Shown: positions 48,201 through 57,200 of the stretch, in pieces
How positions within the stretch are numbered: position 1 is the stretch's first letter
How the letters are laid out: every line of letters begins with the position of its first letter
NCBI GenBank assembly: GCA_036785705.1
Contig: JAWUZG010000352.1
Location: 682,001 to 746,000, forward strand
Direction of reading: 5' to 3'
DNA length: 64,000 nucleotides
DNA from: Acanthornis magna
Taxonomy: Eukaryota > Chordata > Aves > Passeriformes > Acanthizidae
The notes under the pieces: model-generated
What the model saw: only the letters and a program-made list of their open reading frames with translations
What the model was told of the DNA's origin: nothing
Databases searched by the model: none
Translations under genes and position numbers: made by a program

Positions 48201-51200
48201 TTGGGTTTTCTTGCTCTGCTCTGAAGCTTTTCCCTCCCGGAATTTCCACTTTTTGGGGGGAATTTCCTGCTCTGTTCCAAGGCTTTTCTGTCTTGGAATT
48301 GACACTTTTTTTGGGGAGGTTTTCCTGCTCTGTTCCAACAGTTTTCCCTCCTGGAGTCTCCAATTTTTTTGTGTGTGGGGGGGAATTTTCTGCTCTGCTC
48401 CAAGGCTTTTCCCTCCTGGAATCTGCACTTCTTTCGGGGGAATTTCCTTCTCTGTTCCAAGGTTTTTCCCTCCTGGAATCTCCCCTTTTTTGGGGAAAAT
48501 TTCCTTCTCTCCTCCAAGGTTTTTCCCTCCTGGAATCTCCATTTTTTTGGGGGAATTTCCTGCTTTTCCCCGCCCTCACAGTCCTGGAGGCCCTGGCTCT
48601 TGCTGAAAAATTTGCACTTTCTCCTCAATTTTCCCTCAGGGAATTTCCTTGGGTTTGTCGCTGACAACGAGGTCAGGGGTACCTGGACAGTGTCCCCAGC
48701 AGGACAGTGTCCCCAGCAGGACATTGTCTCCTGTGGGTCACCCAGTGTCCTTCTCCTCCCGTCTGTGCAAGGGTGACATCCGTGGGGGATGTCCCCGTGG
48801 GTGACGGTGGCCCTGATGATGGCCCTGGGTTGTGTCTGTGTGGGTGACAGTGACAATGGCCCTGGGCTGTCTCTGTGGGTGATGGTGACAGTGGCCCCGG
48901 GCTGTCTTTGTGTGTGACAGTGACATTAACAATGACACTGACCCAGGGCTCTCTGTGTGGGTGACAATGACAATGTGACAATGGCAGTGACCCCGGGCAG
49001 TCTCTGGGGGTGACAATGACAATGTGACAATGACAGTGACCCCGGGCAGTCTCTGGGGGTGACAATGACAGTGTGACAATGACACTGACCCCAGGCAGTC
49101 TCTGGGGGTGACAATGACAGTGACAATGACACTGACCCCAGGCTGTCTGTGTGAGTGACAGTGACAGTGGCCCTGGGCTGTCTCTGTGGGTGACAATGAC
49201 AGTGACAGTGACAATGGCCCCGGGCTGTCTCTGTGGGTGACAATGACAGTGACAGTGACAATGGCCTCGGGCTGTCTCTGTGGGTGACAGTGACAATGAC
49301 AGTGACAGTGACCCCAGGCTGTCTGTGTGGGTGACAATGGATGTGACAATGACAGTGACAGTGATCCTCAACTGCCTGTGTGGGTGACAGTGACAATGAC
49401 AGTGACAGTGACAATGACACAGGGCTGTCTCTGTGGGTAACAATGACAATGACAGTGTGACAATGACACTGACCCCAGGCTGTCTCTGTGGGTGACAATG
49501 ACAGTGACAGTGACAATGACAGTGACACTGTCCCCATTTCTCCCCACAGACACCTTCTCGTGGCTCGCCCCCCTGCGCCCCCCCGAGGGCCCGGGCTGTC
49601 TGTGTGGGTAACAATGACAGTGTGACAATGACACTGACCCTGGGCTCTGTGGGTGACAGTGACAATAACACTGACAGTGACAGTGACAATGACAGTGACA
49701 CTGTCCCCATTTCTCCCCACAGACACCTTCCCATGGCTCGCCCCCCTGCGCCCCCCCGAGGCCCCAGGCTGTGTCTGTGGGTGGCAATGACAGTGTGACA
49801 ATGACGCTGACCCCTGGCTGTCTCTGTGGGTGACAGCGACATTGACAGTGACAATGACAATGTCCCTCTCCCCACAGACGCCTTCTCCCGGCTCGCCCCC
49901 CTGTGCCCCTGAGGCCCCGGGCTGTCTGTGTGGGTGACAGTGACAATGACAGTGTGACAATGACACTGACCCCTGGCTGTCTCTGTGGGTGACAGTGACA
50001 ATGACAATGTTCTTCTCCCCACAGACGCCTTCCCCCGGCTCGCCCCCCTGCACCCCCCAAGGCCCCGGGCTGTCTGTGTGGGTGACAGTGACAGTGATCT
50101 CTGTGGGTGACAGCGACGCTGACCCCTGGCTGTCTCTGTGGGTGACAGTGACACTGACAATGACAGTGACAATGACAATGTCCTCTCCCCACAGACGCCT
50201 TCCCGCGGCTCGCCCCCCTGCGCCCCCCCGAGGCCCCGGGCCAGCCTCCCCCGCCCCACCTGCAGTGTCCCCTGGGCCGCCCCGACTCCGGCAGCTTCGC
50301 CGCCAGCCTGAGGGAGCTGGAGAAGGTAAAATCCACCCCGAGGGGTCAGCTTTGGGGTCAATCCTCCCTTTTTTGGGTTTGGGGGTGCGGTTGGGGTGGG
50401 GACGGGGACAGGACAAGGGAGGGGACAAGGGACAGGCCAAGGGACAGGACAAGCTCTCCTGCCTTTCTCCCAGGAGACAAGGGACAGGAAATAAGCTCAG
50501 GTTGCACTGGGAGAGATTTGGTTTGGAAATTTGGGGAAATTGACTCCCTAAAGGGGTGCTCAGGGCAGTGTGGAGTCCCCATATTTGGGGGGATTTAAAG
50601 GGATGTGACACTTAGGGACACGGTGGCCTTGGCAGGGCTGGGGACTGCTTGGGCTGAATGGTCCTACAGGGATTTTTTTCCAAGATTCCCATGATTCCTG
50701 GAGCCCAGGAAAACATTTTCCATGCCTGGAAGGCAGGTCTGGATCTCCGTCCCCAATCCCGGATGGGACCCCACTGTCCCCAGTCCCGGATGAGATCCCA
50801 CTGTCCCCAATCCCAGATGAGACCCCACTGTCCTCAATCCCGGAGGACACCCCACCATTCCCAATCCCGGATGAGACCCCCACCATTCCCAATCCTGGAT
50901 GAGTCCCCAACCATTCCCAATCCTGGATGAGTCCCCACTACTGCCACCTGAAAAAAACCCAATTCCTTCAGGGAATTCCCCACCAGGAGCCGATCCCCCA
51001 GAATTCCCCCATGGAATCTGACCCCCCTATGTCCATCCCCAGTGTGGGTGGTACTGGGACCCCATGAGCTGGGAGGAGCCGATCCCCCCGGAATTCCCGC
51101 AGGGATTCTGACCCCCTCTGTGTCCCCCAGTACTGGGACCCCATGAACTGGGCGGAGCCGATTCCCCCGGAATTCCCACACGGAATCTGACCCCTCTGTG

Positions 51201-54200
51201 TCCATTCCCAATGTGGGTGGTACTGGGGCCCCATGAACTGGGAGGAGCCAATTCCCCCATGGAATCTGACCCCTCTGTATCCATCCCCAGTGCGGGTGGT
51301 ACTGGGGTCCCATGAACTGGGAGGAGCTGATCCCCCTGAAATTCCCTCATGGAATCTGACCCCCTCTGTGTCCACCAGTACTAGGGCTCCATGAATGGGG
51401 AGGAGCCGATCCCCCCGGAATTCCCGCACGGATTCTGACCCCTCTGTATCTGTTCCCAGTGTGGGTGGTACTGGGGCCCCATGAACTGGGAGGAGCCGAT
51501 TCCCCCGGAATTCCCACACGGAATCTGACCCCTCTGTATCTGTTCCCAGTGTGGGTGGTACTGGGGCCCCATGAACTGGGAGGAGCCGATTCCCCCAGAA
51601 TTCCCGCACGGAATCTGTCCCCCTCGGTGTCCCCAGTGTGGGTGGTACTGGGACCCCATGAACTGGGAGGAGCTGATCCCCACAGAATCCCCCCATGGAA
51701 TCTGATCCTCTCTGTGTCCGTCCCCAGTGCGGGTGGTACTGGGGCCCCATGAACTGGGAGGAGCCGATCCCCCTGGAATTCCCGCATGGAATCTGATCCC
51801 CTATTTGTCCTCAGTGCGGGTGGTACTGGGGCCCCATGAACTGGGAGGACGCGGAGATGAAGCTGAAGGGCAAACCAGACGGTTCGTTCCTGGTGCGCGA
51901 CAGCTCCGACCCTCGCTACATCCTGAGCCTGAGCTTCCGCTCGCAGGGCATCACCCACCACACCCGCATGGAGCACTACCGAGGTGAGCGCCACGCCCGG
52001 AATTCTCGGGGTCCCGAAATTCCCGGGGTCCCGGAATTCCCGGGGTCCCGAAATTCCTGGGGTCCCGAAATTCTTGGGGTCCTGAAATTCCTAGGGCCCT
52101 GAAATTCCCCAGAGTTCCGGAATTCCCGGGGTCTTGGAATTCCCAGGGTCCCGAAATTCCTGGGGTTCTGAAATTCTTGGGGTCCTGGAATTCCCAGGGT
52201 CCCAGAATTCCCAGGGTCCCAAAATTCCCGGGGTCCCGAAATTCCCAGGGTCCCGGAATTCCTGGGGTCCTGAAATTCCTGGGGTCCCGGAATTCCCAGG
52301 ATCCTGAAATTCCTGGGGTCCTGAAATTCCTGGGGTCCCGAAATTCTTGGGGTCCCGAAATTCCTGGGGTCCCGAAATTCCCAGGGTCCCGAAATTCCTG
52401 GGGTCCCAAAATTCCCGGGGTCCCAAAATTCCTGGGGTCCTGAAATTCCCAGGGTCCTGAAATTCCCCGGAGTTCCGGAATTCCCGGGGTCCCGAAATTC
52501 CTGGTGTCCCGAAATTCCCGGGGTCCTGGAATTCACAGGGTTCTGAAATTCCCGGGGTTTGGGGGATCTTGAGGATGCGGCACCGGGATGGGTGTGAAGG
52601 GCATTTGGGGAAGGGGTTTTTGGGGAAGGGGTTTGGAGAAAAGGTTTTTGAGGAAGGATTTTTGAGGAGGGGGTTTGGAGAAGGGGTTTTGGGGGGGGTT
52701 TAGAGAAGGGATTTTTGGGGTGGGGGTTTGGAGAAAGGGATTTTCGAGGAGGAATTTTTGAGGAGGGCGTTTGGAGAAAGGGTTTTTGAGGAGGGGGTTT
52801 GGAGAAGGAATTTTTGAGGAATGGGTTTGGAGAAAGGGTTTTTGAGGAAGGATTTTTGAGGAGGAGGTTTGTGAGGAGGAATTTTTGGGGAGGGTGTTTG
52901 GAGAAGGGGTTTTGGAGGAGAGGGTTTAGAGAAAGGGTTTTTGGGGAGGGGGTTTGGAGAAGGGATTTTTGAGGAATTTTTGAGGAGGGGTTTGGAGAAG
53001 GGGTTTTCGAGGAAGGATTTTTGAGGAGGGAGGATTGAGGAGAGCGTTTGGAGAAGGGGTTTTTGAGGAGGGAGTTTGGAGAAGGAATTTTTGAGGAATG
53101 GGTTTGGAGAAAGGGTTTTTGAGGAGAGGGTTTTTGAGGAGGGCGTTTGGAGAAGGGATTTTTGGGGGGTGTTTGGAGAAGGGATTTTCGAGGAAGGATT
53201 TTTGAGGGGGGGGATTGAGGAGGAGGTTTATGAGGAGGGATTTGGAGTTAAGGGTGTTTGGAGAAGGGATTTTTGAGGAGGGATTTTAGAGGAGGGGATT
53301 TGGAGCAGGGGATTGAGGATGGGGTTTCCTGATTTTGAATTCCCTGATTTTGGAGCCAGGAATTGGTGCCTGGACTGGTCTGACTGGGGTTGGACCCAGA
53401 CCCAGATTTTCCCAAAGAATTCCCCCATTTTGGTGTCTGGACTGGTCAGACTGGGATTGGATCCAGACCCAGATTTTCCCAAAGAATTCCCTGATTTTGG
53501 AGCCAGGAGTTTGTGTCCGGAATGGTCAGATTGGGGTTGGACCCAGACCCAGATTTTCCCAAAGAATTCCCAGATTTTGGTGTCCGGACTGGTCTGACTG
53601 GGATTGGACCCTCTGGGGGTTTCAGACCCAGATTTTCCCAAAGAATTCCCCAATTTTGGTGTCCAGACTGGTCAGACTGGGACTGGACCCAGACCCAGAT
53701 TTTCCCAAAGAATTCCCAGATTTTGGTGTCTGGACTGGTCAGACTGGGACTGGACCCACTGGGAGCACTGGGACTGTTTGTCCCCAGCTCCAGTTTCCTC
53801 CTGGGCGTGTCAGGTGACAGCTCAGGGACAATGTCACCTCTGGGGTGACCCAGGGCCTGCTTGACTTTAATCAAGAGTGGGAACTTGAACCTGGAAAACG
53901 AACCTGGAAATTGATCCCAGGGCTTATTTATTAGAGGTTTATTTATTCGATGTTTATTTGCTAAAGGTTTATTTATTGAGGATTTATTTATTAGATGTTT
54001 ATTTATGAAATGGGTTTTATTTATTAAGGGTTTATTTATTAGAGGTTTAATTATTAGAGATTTATTTATTAAAGGTTTATTTATTGGAGTTTTATTTATT
54101 AGAGATTTATTTATTAAAGGTTTATTTATTGGGGTTTTATTTATTAGAGATTTATTTATTAAGGTTTTATTTATTAAAGGTTTATTTATTAAAGGCTTAT

Positions 54201-57200
54201 TTATTAGAAGTTTTTTTATTAGAGATTTATTTATTAAAGGTTTATTTATTGAAGTTTTATTTATTAGAGGTTTATTTTTAAGGGTTTATTTATTAGAGAT
54301 TTTTTTACTAGACATTTATTTATTGAAGATTTTTTATTAAAGGTTTATTTATTGAAGATTTATTTATTAAAGGTTTATTTACTGAAGTTTTATTTATTAG
54401 AGGTTTTTAAATTAGATTTTTATTTATTAAAGGTTTTTGAGGTTTTTAGGTCGAGTTTCAGTCCCAACAATTCCCCCAAAAATTCCCCCAGAAATTACCC
54501 CAAAAAATCCTTCAAAATTCCCCCAAAAATTCTCTGAAATTCCCCCAAAATTCCCACAAAAAGTCGCAAAAATACCCCGAATTCCCAAAAAAATCCCCCT
54601 AAATTCCCTCCATAAATTCCCCCAAAAATTCCCCCCAAAAGTCCCAAAAATGCCCTGAATTCCCAAAAATCCCCCAAAAATCGGCAAAAATTTAAAAAAA
54701 CCTTATAAATCCCCCCATAAAGTCCCCCAAAAATCCCCCAAAAAATAGCCAAAAAATCCCCAAAAATTCCCAAAAATTCCCCAAAAATTAAGAAAAACAT
54801 CCCAAAAATTTTAAAAAAACCCCCAAAATTTCCCCAAAATCCCCCTGTGCCCTGCAGGGACCTTCAGCCTGTGGTGCCACCCCAAGTTCGAGGATCGCTG
54901 CCAGTCTGTGGTGGAGTTCATCAAGAGGGCAATCATGCACTCCAAAAATGGGAAATTCCTCTATTTCCTGCGCTCCAGGGTTCCAGGTGGGTCTGGGAAT
55001 GCTTTGGCTTTTTCAGGGAATTTTTGATTTATTTTCTGGGAATTTTTTTTGGCTGGAAATGGTGATTTTTTTTTTTTTCTGTGAATTTTTTTTTCTGGGA
55101 TTTTTTTTTTTCCCCGGGATTTTTTTTTTTCTGGGAATGTTTGTTTTTTTTTTCTGGGTATGTATTTTGTCTGGAAATGGTGTTTGTTTTTTTTTCTGGG
55201 AATGGGTTGGTTTGTTTGTTTGTTTTTTTCTGGGAATGGTTATTTTTCTGGGAACTTTTTTCCCAGCCCAAACCATTGCATGATTCCATGAATCCCAGCC
55301 TTTGGAGCCTGTTCCATTCCATTCCATTCGCTTCCATTTCGTTCAGTTCCCAACCCAAACCATTCCATGACTCCCTATCGATCCCAGCCTTTGAAACCCA
55401 TTCCATTCCATTCCCAACCCAAACCATTCCCAACCCAAACCATTCCATTCCATTCCGTTCCATTCCATTCTGTTCCATCCCATTCCATTCCATTCCATTC
55501 CATTCCATCCCATTCCATTCCATCCCATCCCATTCCATCCCATTCCATCCCATTCCATCCCATTCCATTCCATTCCATTCCATTCCATTCCATTTCATCC
55601 TGTCCCATTCCATTTCATAATCCTCATGGATCCCAGACTTTGGAGCCCATTCCATTCCATTCCCAACCCAAAGCATTCTGTTCTGTTCTGTTCCATTCCA
55701 TTCCCAGCCCAAAGCATTCCATTCCATTCCCAACCCATTCCATTCCATTCCCAACCCAACCATTCTGTTCCATTCCATTCCCAACCCATTCCATTCCAGT
55801 CCTTTCCATCCCATCCCATCCCATCCCATTCCATCCCATCCCATTCCGTTCCATAATCCCCATGGATCCCAGACTTTGGAGCCCATTCCATTCCACTCCA
55901 TTCCATTCCCAACTCAAACCATTCCATTCCATCCAGTTCCGTTCCATCCCATTCCATTCCTTTCCATTCCATTGTGTTCCATTCCATTCCATTCCCAACC
56001 CAAACCATTCCATTCCATTCCAATCCATTTTGTTCCATCCCATCCCATAGATCCCAGCCTTTGGAGCCCATTCCATTCCCAACCCAAACCATTCGGGTCC
56101 ATTCCATTCCATTCCCCAACCAAAACCATTCCATCCCATTCCATCCCATTCCATAATCCCCATGGATCCCAGACTTTGGAGCCCATTCCATTCCCAACCC
56201 AAACTATTCCATTCCGTTCCATTCCATTCCCAACCCAAACCATTCAGATCCATTCCATTCCATTCAGTTCCGTTCCATCCCATTCCATTCCTTTCCATCC
56301 CATTCCATTGCGTTCCATTCCATTCCGTTCCCAGCCCAAACCATTCCATTCCCAACCCAAACCATTCCATTCCCAACCCAAACCATTCCATTCTGTTCCA
56401 TTCCATTCCCAATCCAATCCATTTTGTTCCATCCCATCCCATGGATCCTAGCCTTTGGAAACCGTTCCATTCCATTCCATTCTATTCTATTCCATTCCGT
56501 TCCCAAACCATTCCATTCCATTCCCAACCCAAATGATTCCATTCCATTCTGTTCTATCCCATCCCAAACCATTCCATTCCATCCAGTTCCGTTCCATCCC
56601 ATTCCATTCCGTTCCATTCCATTGCGTTCCATTCCATTCCATTCCCAACCCAAACCATTCCATTCCATTCCCAACCCAAACCATTCCATTCCATTCCATT
56701 CCATTCCATTCCATTCCATCCCATCCCGTTCCATTCCGTTCCATAATCCCCATGGATCCCAGACTTTGGAGCCCATTCCATTCCATTCCATTCCATTCCA
56801 TTCCATTCCATTCCATTGCGTTCCATTCCATTCCATTCCATTCCATTCCCAACTCAAACCATTCCATTCCATCCAGTTCCATTCCATCCCATTCCATTCC
56901 TTTCCGTTCCATTCCTTTCCGTTCCTTTCCGTTCCATTCCATTCCATTCCCATTTCCATTCCCATCCCAACCCCTCCCATCCCACCCCATCCCATGGATC
57001 GCAGCCTCGTGGCGCTCCCCCCTTCCCCAGCCCCGGCCTTTCCCCTTCGGCACCATCCGCGCTTCCTTCCCGCCGCGATCCTGACTCCAATATCCCATTT
57101 TTTCCCCCCAAAAAAGGCCTCCCCCCGACGCCGGTGCAGCTCCTGTATCCTGTCTCCAGGTTCAGCAACGTCAAATCCCTGCAGCACCTTTGCCGCTTCC

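Larger units (their letters stand above)
48780..50190. repeat. (GTGACA)-rich minisatellite, SOCS7 intron 4
   Basis: Units of gtgacaatgacagtgacagt alternating with ccccaggctgtctctgtggg. Four copies also contain a splice acceptor and exon 5-like sequence, annotated separately. It runs to the real exon 5 acceptor. Confidence 0.95.

Noticed and set aside
48673..50611. 560-codon minus-strand frame rich in His, Ser and Thr
   Set aside because: Antisense of the GTGACA minisatellite and of SOCS7 exon 5.
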